From Platerodrilus igneus (lineage: Eukaryota; Arthropoda; Insecta; Coleoptera; Lycidae): DNA of 64,000 nt. Below, one piece after another: positions 1 through 12,254 of this stretch (its first letter is position 1; every line of letters begins with the position of its first letter). The DNA lies in the NCBI GenBank assembly GCA_036346225.1, contig JARFIW010001215.1, positions 5,222,501-5,286,500 of the forward strand. Reading direction: 5' to 3'. A model generated the notes under the pieces. It searched no databases and was not told the origin of the DNA. It worked only from the letters and a program-made list of their open reading frames with translations. The position numbers and the translations under genes are program-made.

Positions 1-212
1 AACGAATACTTTAACAAAATCGATGCACATAGTGTTAAGTAAATTAAAATTGTTCTATCGTGTTATTTTGGCAAAGCTTTAATGCTTGTCTACTGCATAT
101 GCTGTTTTTCCTTTTTACAGTCTTAATGCTATTATTTCATACTGTTTCAGCATTGTTATTATTTATGTAAACTACAGTTTTTAAATTAAAACAACATGGC
201 ATAGAAGGTGAA

Positions 213-545
213 ACTTTACAATGAAAATAAATAAATGACCGATTGCCTACTTAAGCACTGGCAGACCTACACACACCCAATGCAAAATGAGGGGTTGATC
301 AACGGAACGCAATGCGTTTCCAGCTAAATAGTAATGAATAACTTTGCTTGTCATTGGGAATGTAATTTGAACATAGAAGAACAAAAATTAATGTAAAAGT
401 TGTTGGTTATTTTGCAAAATAACCAACAACTTTTATATTAATTTTCGTTCTTCTATGCTCGAATTAGCAAAATAACCAACAATTTTTACATTAATTTGCA
501 TTCTTCTATGTTCAAATTACTTTTCCGATGCCAGGCAAAATTACT
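213..545 (+). mobile_element. Short inverted-repeat DNA element, copy 1
   Basis: The left block (213-333) recurs at about 2925-3030 continued at 5022-5050. From about 331 it continues into a terminal motif AGTAATGAATAA, which returns inverted at the right end (about 528-547). The body holds three copies of a block containing TTGTTGGTTATTTTGC: one forward and two reverse. No reading frame of note. It resembles a non-autonomous inverted-repeat (MITE-like) element; no target duplication could be fixed and the superfamily is unknown. Confidence 0.55.
395..434. repeat. Perfect 40-bp palindrome
   Basis: The 20-base arm from AAAAGTTG to TTATTTTG is followed directly by its exact reverse complement, with no spacer. 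Imperfect symmetry continues about 30 bases beyond on each side. It is where two inverted termini of the surrounding element meet head to head. Confidence 0.9.
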
Positions 546-547
546 CA

Positions 548-1010
548 TTACTATGAAACTTTACAGTCTCTGTCGATGCTTTTAATTAGACCTGTTTCTG
601 GTTTGAAAACAGAGGACATGCACGAGACTATGCTTGAAGCGTGGCGTGATATCCCTGCACTGATGGGAATGTTTCCCATACTCCGCGTCACCTTGACACG
701 TATCTATCAAACTCTTTCTCGTATTTAGCTTTTAAATATAATTTCATATAAACTAAGCGCTTTTTCTAAACATTTATGTGACTTTGCATTCCAAATATTG
801 CAATTGACTTTCAGCAAGACAATAAAAATTGAGTCTGGTGCAAGTGATGAACAAAACAACTTTTCCAGCACTGAAGGAACACTTTTTAGCAGTACCTTGA
901 AATGGTAAAGAGTTGCAACCAGTCCTGAAAGAAGACCACTGCCTTGTTCCTTTTCTGTTCTGTACATTATTCTTATGTTTTTTCTCAAGAATTTGGCGAC
1001 AGCCTGTCAC
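548..1010 (+). repeat. Dispersed repeat related to the foldback loop at 29.4-29.7 kb
   Basis: About 725-850 aligns by eye with 29460-29590 (shared blocks include TATAATTTCAT, TAAGCG, GTGACTT and ATTGACTTTCA). About 855-960 resembles 44330-44430. The short ORFs here show no known domain. This is a diverged piece of a multicopy non-autonomous element. Confidence 0.4.
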
Positions 1011-2302
1011 ATTCGTGCATTAATTATATAACCAGTGGTATAAATGAAAACATATCAATTTTAGGTAGTTTAGGAGCCGGAGTAAAAAAACCCTTAACAA
1101 TTTTATAAAAGCTCGAGTAATCTACAGTTTATAAAAGGACTATTTCAATATAAGGTTAAATTAGAGACATTATTGTCCACAATAATATTGTTTAGATTCA
1201 CATGGAGTTCAAGAAACCTAAATAACCACAAACTCAAAAATGCCATAAAATTAATGACTGTTCTCAAGAACTAATGACATTGAACTGACCATAAGAAAGT
1301 TTGAAACGTATAATGTGTGTGAACAGAATACAGAATATTAACCGAAGTGAGGACGTTTAAAAGTATAACAATTGTTTGGAAGTAGGCTGGGCAGCTATAA
1401 AATTATGCATCATTGACACGGCATGTGTACATAGAGGCCAGGCCGTTGGCGTTTGGAGACGTCGTCGACGAAGACAAGAACGAAAATATGATTTAAGTAA
1501 CCGATGAGTGTTGGTAGAAGCCAATAGTCCCGAGATCCATTGTGAATTATGTTGACCTTTGCTGAATAAATTGACCAGGAAATCAAACCACGTGTTTTGA
1601 GTGGATTTAAATTGCGATTCGATTGTAGTGAAAGGCTGAAAAGTGAAGTTTCACTCATCAACTTTGAGTTGGATAAATCACAGGAGAGTCCTAATGTGCC
1701 GAGGAAATAATTAATCCATCAATGGAGTTAATCTGGAAACCCTTAAATAACGAATTGCGACTACTGTTCTAAGTTTTTTATTGCATTTTGTTTACATTTG
1801 AAAATTATGTAAATACGAACTTGTAAATATAATTACAAATGATTCGTAGAATGACGGAATTAGTTATTTACAGTTAAGGATAAAATTATTAGAAAAGAAG
1901 TTTGAAACTTTTAAAATGCTAAATGTGCGTAGTAAGATGTATTGTTAGTAAATTTTTGTGCATTAAATTTTGTTTTTAATGGATCTCCGATTGGTGAAAA
2001 CAGAAGCTGGAATTGTGCTACGTATTTCGAAGTCAGTTGTTCATCATTTCAAGTAATTGGGATTTACATGTCGTATAAGGCAATTTAGGAACCTAGTTTA
2101 AGTTTCAAGGTTCCTCTAGGAGATCTGTTACTAATACTTAACCAGAGGAGGTTAGATTAGGTTTTGTTTTCTTTTAAAATTAATGGGCATGTAATAATGT
2201 TTTGAAATTTACTGTAGATAGAGTCTAGATTTAGATGGAATTTTATTCACAGTTAGTTATAAGATAGGTAAAATGATCATTACGAGAGGACATCCATTTA
2301 CC
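1011..2302. other. No recognisable gene or repeat
   Basis: AT-rich sequence with frequent stops on both strands. I see no coding motif, RNA gene or terminal repeat. The small minus-strand ORF at 1410-1661 has no recognisable feature. Confidence 0.5.
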
Positions 2303-2670
2303 CTACATTTGAATTACCAATACTCCACCCGAAGGTACCACATTAGCCAGGAATCAAGTTTTTTTTTAATTTGGAAATTTTGAATTTTGCCGAACCCTTG
2401 CTGTTCTAAGCAAAATAGGGATCTTTAACGCGCATGAAATCTCACACACACGCACGCCTGCACGCGCACATGCCCGCACACATGCACACACACGCGCGCG
2501 CGCGCATGTACACACACACACAAAACCTACATTTTACCTCTCATCCGAACGAGGGCGTATTTTTGAAAAAAATGCTCGCCAAACACTTTTCAAGCGATCT
2601 GTGTACGGAATCGAACCCAGGACCTTGGGATTAATAGTCATATGCAAACCTATCTAACCCAAAGAGTCAC
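2303..2670 (-). mobile_element. tRNA-derived SINE, minus-strand copy with expanded CA tract
   Basis: Reads as the reverse complement of the SINE at 11491-11786 over its whole length. The box B region (2607-2618, reverse complement of GGGTTCGATTCC), the GGGCGTA block and the 3' tail with a TTTTTTTTTAATT run are all present. It is longer than the other copy because of a CA/CG dinucleotide expansion where the 11.5 kb copy has only a short GTGTGT run. The box A area is mutated. Confidence 0.8.
2441..2524. repeat. CA/CG-rich microsatellite inside the SINE
   Basis: Alternating purine-pyrimidine tract of CACACA, CGCACG and CGCGCGCG units, capable of Z-DNA. It lies within the SINE body, so it probably grew from the SINE's own GTGTGT segment. 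Confidence 0.85.
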
Positions 2671-2924
2671 GTGAAAGTCCAGTTACCCCAATGATGAAGT
2701 TATATTTGGGAGAGGTCATTATTTCAAGAATTTCTGTAATTAAATAGAAAGTCTGGAAATGTTTTTAAGTACAGTACAATGCTAAGGGAACGAATTTGAA
2801 ATCGGAAGTAAAGAGAGCTCTCCAGAATTACCATCATCGAGTAGCAAATATATCGACGATATTGCTATGAAATGATGGTTTGGTGCCTTTTAATTTGGAC
2901 AATTAATAAAACCTTTCAAAGTAA

Positions 2925-5900
2925 ATAGTAATGAAAATAAACAAATGACAGATTACCTACTTAGCAGTGGCGGACATTGTAAGAAAGTACTACACCCAAT
3001 GCTAAATGAGGAAGTTGGTCAACAGAAACCTGTAATGTGCATTTTTTGTAGCTCAACATTTTACACTTTACTCAATTCGTAAATACATTTCTGTAACTAT
3101 TATTTCTATTCCTTTTATTTATTAACTCGTTTGCGAATAATCTCTTTATATTATATTACGCGATTATCGACTTTCACTCTCCACGATTCGATAGCGTGGT
3201 TAGATGATCGAGATTGAAACACATCCTTGGACGAATGTATCCTATTATAATGACTGGGTATTATTTGTTGCTGGTTATCTATAGCAGGTTGCTAAAGTAA
3301 ACACCTGTGAAAACATTATTATTCTTGCAGAATCCTTCAAAAAGTGAGGTGTGGTACGAACTATCTTGGCATACCACGCCGTTGATATTTATCTTTCTGT
3401 ACTAAATGTTTTGAAAAATGAAAGAAATAAGTGCTCTTTCACTTAAAAAGTACGAGTGTAGTTTTGTGAGTATGTGCTACATTCAACGTAGTTTCAGATA
3501 AGTACCTGTTTGATTTTTATGTCTTACGTATTGTAGAAGTTGAACTTTGAACTCAAGTATTTTGAACCTAACTTGATGCTGTTATTAATTTGGTCTACCT
3601 ACGGTTGAATATCCGTAGAACGTTTTCTTTAAATTGGTTGTACTCTGTACATCGGGTCACCAAAAACATGTATATCTACTTATACCTTGTTGAGTGAACA
3701 CTTTTGAACACTTGAATGCCTACAGACTGAAATCGTATATCTAAAATAGTCCTACTTTTCGTGAACTTTTAGTTCTTACTTTCTTAGTGAAATGGTACGC
3801 AGCGACAATACTACTTCGCATTTCTACGTAGATAGCATAGGCGGAATTTCTAAAGAAAATAATAACCTGTCGAATTAAGCAACGCCGTCGCGTGCTGTGA
3901 ATGTTAACATCAATACAATCTGCTGTTCTGTTATCAGATTCTTAGTTGGTATTTACTCCTACTAAAGTAGTTAAAAATTTGAGGCGACATCGTTAAACAG
4001 ATAAAATTCGTCAATGTTATAGATCAATTATATACATATATATATATCATGTTACTTATAGTTGATTTTAACTTTCATATACTTACTGTACTGATATCTT
4101 TTCTTAAGTTAACAATCTTTAGCTCCAAACCTGCATCTTATTTAAAAGAGAGAATTTGTAAGAAGTTTAATAATTTAAGAAATACTAAATTCGTGAAAAT
4201 TATGAATGAAGTAGTAAATTTATGTTAGATAGGGGTTTTGCTTCAGACTCTCAGTCAGACAAGTTATAACTATTCATTTTGCTGTAAGCGGTACAAACGA
4301 TAGTACTATCGTGTTCCGTCCCAGTCGGCCGATTAATGTTTTTCTTTTGGGCCATTTCATATTTCCAGATATCGAACTTGTTCTTTGAATTACTGAACAA
4401 TATTATGAACTCTATTATATTATAAATGCTACTATGCCTAATTTCTGGAAACAGTGTGAAAATAATCATGATTGGTAATTTGATAATTGTTACTGATGTA
4501 TTACAAAAGTCAATTTGTTTTGGTTGAGCATTCTAAATTATTTATTAAAGTGAAATTACTAAATCTTACTCTTTTATTTGGGGTTGTGAACTTCAGGTAT
4601 AATGATTATTTTCTTTATTTTACAGAAACAAAAAAAAAAAGTAAAAGTTCTACACAAAGTTCTTTGGGAAATTCCCACAGGTAATATGGAGACTAGCGTT
4701 CTGTATGAATTTCTTTTTCTTATTGATTTCTATATTCAAATATAATATATAAGTATTTTCTTTGAGCGGACTAGTGTTTTGCTATTTGATAAATATCTAT
4801 CTTTATTTTATGTGTGTGCTAATACTGTATTTCATTTTTCAACTAGGTAAATTGTTGCGAGTATCCTTATTTGTCTTGCTACCCACCCACCCCCTCACTC
4901 TCTGCCTCTCGCTAGCCGTGGCACCCCCCTCCTCCCCTTGATTTATGACAACCTGATCATTTACCTTGTCATAAAATTTCTGGCATTCAAATTGGACGTT
5001 CACTTAAAAATACCCATGGCAAACCAATACGCCAATACGTTTCCAGTTAAATGGTAATGAATAATTTTGCCTAGCATTAGGAAAGTAAGTCGAGCGTAAA
5101 GAACAAAAATTAATGTAACATTGTTGGTTATTTTGCAACAAGAAAAGGCCGTGGCCGGTTTCACTGCTGTTGCAGCTCGTCAGATGGACACATCTCTTTC
5201 TGCAAAACCACCAACTAAGATCTTGAAGTAGATAACCGGCCATTTGCTTATTTTCATTTTGATCTTGTCTTTTGACTAGTTAATACAATTTTGTCTGGCA
5301 ATGACATCTATACTAACATGTCGGAGGCTTGAAACAGTCACCGATAGCTGTTCATTGTTCCATGTTTAAATTTAGTGCTAGAAATGCTAACATTTTTGCA
5401 CGCGTCATTTACATATTAGTGGACATTTAACGTACACATAGACTTATATACTTATCTACTTATACTATTCCTATAAAGATCTAAAGTTTCAGCGTACAGA
5501 CCCATTTAAATTAATAAATATCACTCTAAGTTAAAGCATCACTGAAGTTACATTTAAAATATTCTTCAAATGAGTAGAATGAGTGTTTGATTAAGAAATG
5601 TTTTATTTTGGTTTTGAAATTTCTTTGTGTTAGTAATTTGACAGTAGGTGGTAGGCAATTATAAAGTTTTATGGCGTGGTAGTTAACAGAGTACTTTGAG
5701 GCCTCAAGTCTGTTTAGTTACATTCGGGTATAGAGAGCGCATGAGAAATATTTTGTATTTATAAATAGACCATGATTTGTGTATAATTCAAGATCTAAGT
5801 TGATTGTTTTGCAGAAAGAGATGCGCCTGTCTGACGAGCTGCAACAACAGCGAAGCTGGTCACGGACTTTTCTTTGTGCAAAATAACCAACAATGTTAAA

Positions 5901-5966
5901 TTAATTTTCGCTCTTCATGTTCGATTTACTTTCCCAATGCCAGGTAAAATTATTCATTATCAAGGT
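2925..5966 (+). mobile_element. Inverted-repeat DNA element, copy 2, split by a solo LTR
   Basis: The left block 2925-3030 matches 213-310. It is cut by the LTR at 3031-5021 and resumes at 5022. The terminal-inverted-repeat part runs from about 5045 to 5966. Its left arm (about 5050-5205) and right arm (about 5812-5966) are reverse complements over roughly 155 bases with few mismatches, including a block encoding GCAGCTCGTCAGA. The interior (about 5210-5810) holds no recognisable gene. Probably non-autonomous; superfamily not assigned. Confidence 0.65.
3031..5021 (+). mobile_element. Solo LTR, long family (about 1.99 kb), 4-bp TSD AACC
   Basis: Starts TGTAATGTGC and ends CATGGCA, so it has TG...CA ends. 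AACC flanks it at 3027-3030 and 5022-5025. The opening 100 bases match the LTR that starts at 55345, including the block TATTTATTAACTCGT. The related sequence at about 300-310 shows the unoccupied form of the host repeat. There is no gag or pol. Near the end, TTTCTGGCATTCAAATTGG may be a decayed copy of the primer-site-like repeats at the end of the 55 kb LTR. Confidence 0.7.
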
Positions 5967-6044
5967 AAGTAGTATTGTTAAAGTAGTTATATATTTCGGT
6001 CATTGTACCTTTTTAGATTTTTATTATTTTTTATCATTTTGTCA

Positions 6045-8965
6045 TAGAAAAATGTTCTAAAATAATTGAAATTTAAATTTAAAATAAGATTTTGATAATG
6101 TTGGCAATAACAAAAACCAATTTAGCTGGTCTAACCTCATGGCACGTGTAGGTTAATGGTAGCTACTAGTATTTTGATTGTTGGAACGAGTCAAATGAAC
6201 AACTTTATAAATATAGGATGTCGACTAAAAAGGGGAAGGAAGAAAGTATTACACATTGGTTAGATGAAAACCATACACAGACGACACGAGTTAAAAATGT
6301 ACATGATATATTAAATAGTACAATAAATAGTCTGTGTAATTAAGAAAAATTGATACGAATCGAGTTATTGGAATTTCCAACGTAGGACCTAAGGATTTGA
6401 AAGCTGGGATTGCATAAGGAATGTACTAAATATTCGAGATAATTAGAGAAAATTGGATTTGAAGAATTTAAAACTGTGTTTATTTGGATTTTAGAAGACT
6501 CAATCTTATACATTTCATGTAAGGGGAAACGAGAAGTCAATAATAGAGGAAACTAGTCACAACGTCAAAATGAATAAATCGCCCGCAGATGAACGAACAA
6601 AATGAAACTTGTATATCTAAGGAAAATGATTTTTATATGGTTATGTTAAATTATAAAAGGATTGAAAGTAAATATAGATTAAGTACACGACGAACAATAA
6701 ACCAGGTACCATAGCCAAATATTCATAATATATTATTAAAAAATTAACCAATGTAGGTCTAAAATTACCAAAGTCATACACATCTTGTCCTTTTGAAATT
6801 AAAGTTAGTTTAAAAGTAGAAAGAGGTAATAAAAAGGGGCAACAATTGGCATGTGCAACCGTTTTAAATTCAGAAAAAAAGTACAACAAGGGGAGAAGGT
6901 GGAAAGGGGGTTTTGAAAAATAATAAAATTTGAGTACCTGTAATAAATAAAAAGACTGAATCGGAAAGTATCATTAATGTAGCATTAAAACAATGGGACA
7001 GAGTGGAAAGAGAAATACAAGAAAAAATTTGACAAATGGATTTAGTTGTGTTATTGAAGGATTTTAAAAAATATATAGAAAATGATAGGGCAGAAAAAGG
7101 TGAAGTTAATTTTAACATGGGAAGCATAAATAGGAAATTAGAGCGACAAACACTAGCATTAAAAGAATTAAGTGGTTATAAATTGCAATAGATACAGAGC
7201 AAATTAAAGCAAGAAATTGAATGAAAAATTCAACCGGTTAAAGAACGAACGGTGAGTTTTGAAAACAAAACAAAAGAGAGTAAGTAATGTTTTAGTAGTG
7301 GGGGAAATTAAAGATTTGGGGATAGAATTGAGCGGGTAGAAACCACATAGCAAATTACGAAAGTGAATTAAATAGAGTTAAAAGGGAGTCAAAGAAAACA
7401 CGACACATTAAGTAGAGAAGTAAAAGGTTTAAATGATAAAGTAGGGGAAGTAGTTACAAATAGAGCCATCCATATTGAAAGAATTTTATAAGCGCAAGTA
7501 TTAGCAAAGTAAAGGATCTATTAAGGGTATATGAAGCTACATTAATTAGAAAAAGTAAAAAGCGAGAGGTGTGGTGGCTCATTTATATTCCTCTGCATCT
7601 TGTAAATGTAAATATACGAATACCACCTCAATTATGGGCATTTCGATGAGAAGAAATCGGCGACATTATTAAAGCATACTGAATTTGAGGTCTAGAGTAG
7701 GAAAAGTAATCACGGGTTGTGAAAATCTGTCAAAAAGTTAAAGTGAGTAATCAATTTCAGAGGGTACCTACAAAAAATATTGTGGTAAATGAACCATTGG
7801 AATTAGTTTCGACAGATCTATTTGGGCCTTTACCCATTGGTAGAGGTGGATTAAAATATGTATATTCATGAGGGACATTTTTTTCGAATTATGTGAAATT
7901 GTACCCAATTAAAAGGGCAATCACTAAAATTTTGTTAGATAAAGTATTTAATGATTTTTTATTCCTAGAATAGGAAAACCAATTGATCTGCTTTCAGGTT
8001 GTGGTACACAATTTACAAGTAATCTTTGGATAGAAGACAAGCATCGAGGTCCGAAAAACTACAATCTACAAATCTGGTAGAAAGGGCCATGAAAAAATTA
8101 GGACAGTTATTAAGGACATATTGTCAGACACTAGCTAGCCAATTATATAAACTTTATTGAATTGTGTAGAAACTGAGTCGATGGGGTTCGCACCTTTGGA
8201 GATAATAAAGGACACAAGATTTTCTCAAGAAGTAGGTGTTGATAAATTATCTACATTGTATAGATAATACTTAAAAGTCAAAGGTTGAACAAACGTGTAA
8301 ATGCTTATTTTGGCAACCAAGCAAACGAAAAGTTAAGCATGATAAAAAAGTAAAAGAAATAGTGTGTGAACCCAAAGGTTTAGTGTTAGTCAAGACACAT
8401 CACAAATTATCAGCATTTCACAGCAAGATAAAGAAATTTTTCTTATACGAAAGACCATTTTAAGTCTATGAGCGAATACATGAAAATGCATATGTACTTG
8501 AATTCCCAAATACAAATCAAATTAAATATACTCAAAAACATCATTAATTCAAAACCTTATAAGAACGAGTTTAACCCATAGATGAACAAGAGGGTATCGG
8601 TAACGACTATTAATTTTAATTCTTCAAGTTTAATAAATGAAAGCTATCAAATTAAAATGGTAGGTGTATTGTAACACAAACTAACATCCTAAAGTAAATA
8701 AGAATTTATAAGATTTACTTTAAATTACGTTCATTATGAACTAAAAAATTTAATGTAACCATCCAGTCCTAAATATAGTGATATTTTAAAACAATGATAA
8801 ATACTAATCTAGAGTAATTGATATCTAACATGGTATAAATATATATGAAATTTTTTATTAGGCAGAAATGGAAACGCACGTCGGTTCTAGAAAATTCCAA
8901 TCCCAAAGTGTTACAATATTATGAAATTTAAAGAATATTTGTAAAGAATATGAACAGATAGCAAT
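6045..8965 (+). pseudogene. Decayed Gypsy-like LTR retrotransposon, copy A (gag/pol remnant)
   Basis: Long low-complexity coding-like stretch on the plus strand with many stops and frameshifts. The first part (about 6110-6760) is repeated as copy B at about 9020-10230. The second part carries a recognisable integrase (separate entry). The middle (6870-7560) is rich in Lys/Glu codons, as in gag or linker regions, but no protease or RT motif survives that I can identify. The sequence after 8500 may include an LTR, but I cannot fix its ends. Ty3/Gypsy assignment rests on the integrase. Confidence 0.55.
7600..8200 (+). pseudogene. Gypsy-type integrase remnant (H2C2 finger and DDE core)
   Basis: Translation in pieces shows a degraded HHCC zinc finger (YGHFDEKKSATLLKH), then the core strand with the first catalytic Asp (ELVSTDLFGPLPIGRGG). 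A block reading LIC/FQV follows where the second Asp motif should be: the expected SD-G-TQF is now S-G-CGTQF across a frameshift. Last comes NLVERAMKKLGQLLRTYC, which carries the third acid (Glu). At least two frameshifts and an in-frame stop after KYVYS break it. Integrases of this type join the cDNA ends to chromosomal DNA; this copy is dead. Confidence 0.7.
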
Positions 8966-10235
8966 GCAAAATTTTGTAAAATAATTAAAATTTAAATTTA
9001 AAATAAGATACCGTCAATGATGGTCTAACTTTATTGGCATGTATAGATTAATGAAAGCTACTAGTATTTGGTTAGTGGAACGAGTCACATGACCAGGGTT
9101 ATAAATAAAGAATGTCAATCAAAAAGAGGAAGAAACTATTATAAATTGGTCGGGTGAAGACCATACATAGATGATGCAAGTTTAAAGAAGTACATGTTGT
9201 ACTAAATAGTACAATAAATAGTCCCTGTAGATAAGAAAAATAGATAAAAATCAAGTTATTGGAATTTCGAGCGTAGAACCCATGAATTTGAAGGTTGGGA
9301 TTGCATAAGGAATGTACTAAACATTCCATATGATTGGAGAAAATTGGATTTGAAGAATTTATACCGTGTTATTTGGATTTCAGAACATTTAACCTTATAC
9401 ATATTATGTAAGGAGAAATAAGAAATCGATAATAGAAGAAACTATTCACGATGTCGAAATGAATAAATCGTCTGTTACAGTTAGCCTGCAGGTGAAGGAA
9501 TAAAAGGAAATGTATATCTAAAGAGAATCATTTTATATGGTTATGTTAAATTATAAAAGGACTGAAAATAAATATACATTAGGTGATGTTTGAATTTTGT
9601 ATATAGTTGAGGGCTATATTATTGAAAGATTGTCCAGATAATTTGTCAGGACATAAGTTTAATAATTTCATAAAAACTTGAAGCCCGGATGACCAATACG
9701 CAGAGAAAGGTGAAGCCAATTCCTATGTATTAGGTAAGTTTCTTATGATTCTGTAGTCCAGTAAATATTTAAATGGAATAGAATAAATGTTAATCAATTG
9801 ATTTGGAGTTACTTAATTATTATAAGGTAATATTCAACAAGTCCAAGGTATACGTATACTAAATAATTCTGACAGTAGTTAGTTACTTAGGTCAGTGGAG
9901 GTGATAGCTTCTCAGATATACCAACTATTCAATGTTATACAAAGTGTATAAGTTTGACGATAATATAGGAGAGCTGCGCAACCCTGTAGAAGCCATTCAT
10001 GCACCAACGCTGTAGCGAAATGAGATATCAGAGTACAACATACAGAAGTCCAACTATGATTGCAGAGTTCGACAAACAATAAACCAGGTACCAATAACTA
10101 AATATTCATAATATACTATTGAACAATTATTAACCAATGCATGTCTAAAATCGCCAAAACTATACACATCTTGTTCTTTAGAAATTAAAATTAGTTTAAA
10201 ATCAGAAAGAGGCAAAAAAAGAGTTACAAGAGACC
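8966..10235 (+). pseudogene. Gypsy-like remnant, copy B (tandem partial copy)
   Basis: Aligns by eye with 6040-6840. Shared landmarks in the same order are AAATTTAAATTTAAAATAAG, GCTACTAGTATTT, AATAGTACAATAAATAGT, GGGATTGCATAAGGAATG and, after an insertion, AACAATAAACCAGGTACCA. It stops near 10235, before any integrase. With copy A it forms a direct repeat spaced about 2.9 kb. No intact frame. Confidence 0.65.
9585..10060. mobile_element. About 475-bp insertion inside Gypsy copy B
   Basis: Copies A and B are collinear except here. Copy A runs straight from TATAGATTAAG to CGACGAACAATAAACC, whereas copy B has this extra segment between the matching halves. I see no terminal repeats or coding motif, so the inserted element is unidentified. 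Confidence 0.5.
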
Positions 10236-10239
10236 AACT

Positions 10240-11490
10240 TAATATAGATTAAAATAATATAGAAATGCTATAAATGTAACTATCGGTATTTTGATGTGCG
10301 AAAATTGTCTTTGTCTATTTATAAAAAGAATAGCACATTGTTAAATAATACGAGTTATTTAAATATTTACACTTATATGAAGACAATAAAAGATGAACAC
10401 TCCCACAAAAGGCGTTCTTAAACTTCAGGGTGGATCCGGGTAAAAAGGGTTGCCAAAACTTGAGCTGTGAATGGAATATTTGGTAATTGAAATACAAACA
10501 AAACCTTGACAATATTTAATCAATTATGAAATCAAAATACTAAGAACAATTCCTATAATAAATGGTTAGTATTCAAGAAACAAGTGAACAAAATTAATAC
10601 ATTAACCGGTTTGGGTCGTTAAGCCAACAATAAACACAACTCAATGCTAATCAACTGTTTATCAATACTGAAAAACAAACGCAGGTGCTTGGCAAAAATA
10701 ACCACAAGTCAGTTTTATTATATGATGTCGCAACGTTTACACGAAAAGCAACTAATTATAGATCGTAAGACGTGAAGCTCAAGTCTACACTTAACAACCA
10801 AGTTTCAAGTGGTAATTTATGAATATTTCTACAGCTGCAACAAAACAAAAGAAAACGCCCAATCTTTTGGTACAGTTTAAATAATTAAAGTTATGTGCAT
10901 GAAAGCAGATGCAACTCGTAAACAAATACCTTGAAACGCCATTAGTAGTCAAGGTGCATGCACTCACTCACTCACTCTCTCTCTCGCGCGCACACACACA
11001 CACACGGCTGTTATTCTTAAATTATCTCGTTCAACCTTACCTATATAAGAAGGATCTGAACGTACTCCTTACTCGAGCAACGTTCAAGCATACACCGAAT
11101 TCCCGCTCCCACTCTCGCTGCACTTAACCGAAAAGCTTTTGAAAACTCTTGCCGCAGGCAACACTACAGTACTCTATGCCCTGTTTGGATTTTGGTTCTA
11201 ATTTACACACAATTCTATATCCTATTTATGTCATATGTGGAACATACACATCCTAAACAAGAATGATAAAGGGATACATTTATTTTACATTATACTACTA
11301 CTAATTATTATTATTAAAACAGGATGTGCCTGGTACAAACATAACCATTGGTTATTTGTAGAAGCAGCACGTCACGTAACAATGTTTGGTTCACATAGAC
11401 TGCCTCATAGAAATCTATTGTTAAAATCAAAGATGATTGTAGATTTTTTCAAAATAATTGAAATTATCTCTTTTAGTGGTGTTTGATATA
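10240..11490. other. No gene seen; short microsatellite at about 10958-11006
   Basis: AT-rich sequence without coding motifs. A mixed tract of CACTCACTCA, CTCTCTCTCG and CACACACACA units sits at about 10958-11006. The plus-strand ORFs at 10909-11127 and 11235-11486 have no recognisable domain. Confidence 0.5.
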
Positions 11491-11786
11491 GGGCGGCTTT
11501 GTGGTATAGTTGGTATGCACGTGACTACTATACTCCAGGTGCCGGGATCGAATCCCAACACAGTTCGCTTGAAAAATGTTAGGTTGAGCAATTTTCACAA
11601 AAATACGCCCTTGTACAGATGAAAGGTGAATTGTGGGTTCTGCGTGTGTGTTGTCACACACGTTAAAGATTCTTATCTTGCTCTGAACAGCAGGGGTTCA
11701 GCAAAATAAAAAAAATTCCAGGTAAAAAAACTCGCTTCCTGACCAATACAGTACCTTCGAGTGGAGCATTGGAAAATCAAATGTAG
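11491..11786 (+). mobile_element. tRNA-derived SINE, fullest copy
   Basis: Begins with a tRNA-like head: GGGCGGCTTTG, box A TGGTATAGTTGG (11502-11513) and box B with GGGATCGAATCCC (11544-11556), spaced as in a Pol III promoter. The body follows (CGCCCTTGTACAG, GTGTGTGTTGTCACACACG, CTGAACAGCAGGGG). The tail has AATAAAAAAAATTCC and ends near ATTGGAAAATCAAATGTAG. A reverse copy lies at 2303-2670 and a 3' fragment at 25983-26060. It encodes no protein and would need a LINE for mobility. It is not a tRNA gene: the sequence after box B does not close an acceptor stem. Confidence 0.85.
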
Positions 11787-12199
11787 AGGTGTTCGATATG
11801 TCCTATAATTAAAATTATTCTTACAATTGCCTTCTTCCATTTCGACACAAGGGTTTCAGATCCTTCACAGAAAATAGCAACTACATTCTTAAAACATCCA
11901 TTATACTTGTATTTACTGTTTTATTTTGTAAAATTACATTTTATAATGTTCAAGGCTCATTTTTATGCAAGAAAAACAAAGAATTTGCTTAACGCAAAAT
12001 TTTGATGACTCAAATTAATTATGAGTTTTGTTAAAAATCAAATTGTAAAAGTTCAACTGTACAGCAATTATAAAAGATACTCTACTCTATAATTGAATGC
12101 CTAGAGTCATAATTGCAGTATGACAGCTGTTGATGATAGGAATGAGCAATCATCAGCCGCTATTTAACACTTTTATATACAACAACAATTACTACATAC

Positions 12200-12254
12200 C
12201 ATACTTCCTTGTACTTGTGATATATTTTGATTCTGTCTCGCTAATACAGCTTGC
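12200..12254 (-). CDS. ZFAND2: ZFAND2 exon 5
   Basis: 55 bases after a TTTCAG acceptor; encodes QAVLARQNQNISQVQGSM. The donor GTATGT follows a complete codon. Reading on past the donor meets a stop within a few codons, so a further exon is expected. Confidence 0.82.

Noticed and set aside
11491..11565. Possible tRNA gene
   Set aside because: Boxes A and B are present, but the acceptor stem does not close and two other copies share the same non-tRNA 3' body, so it is a SINE head.
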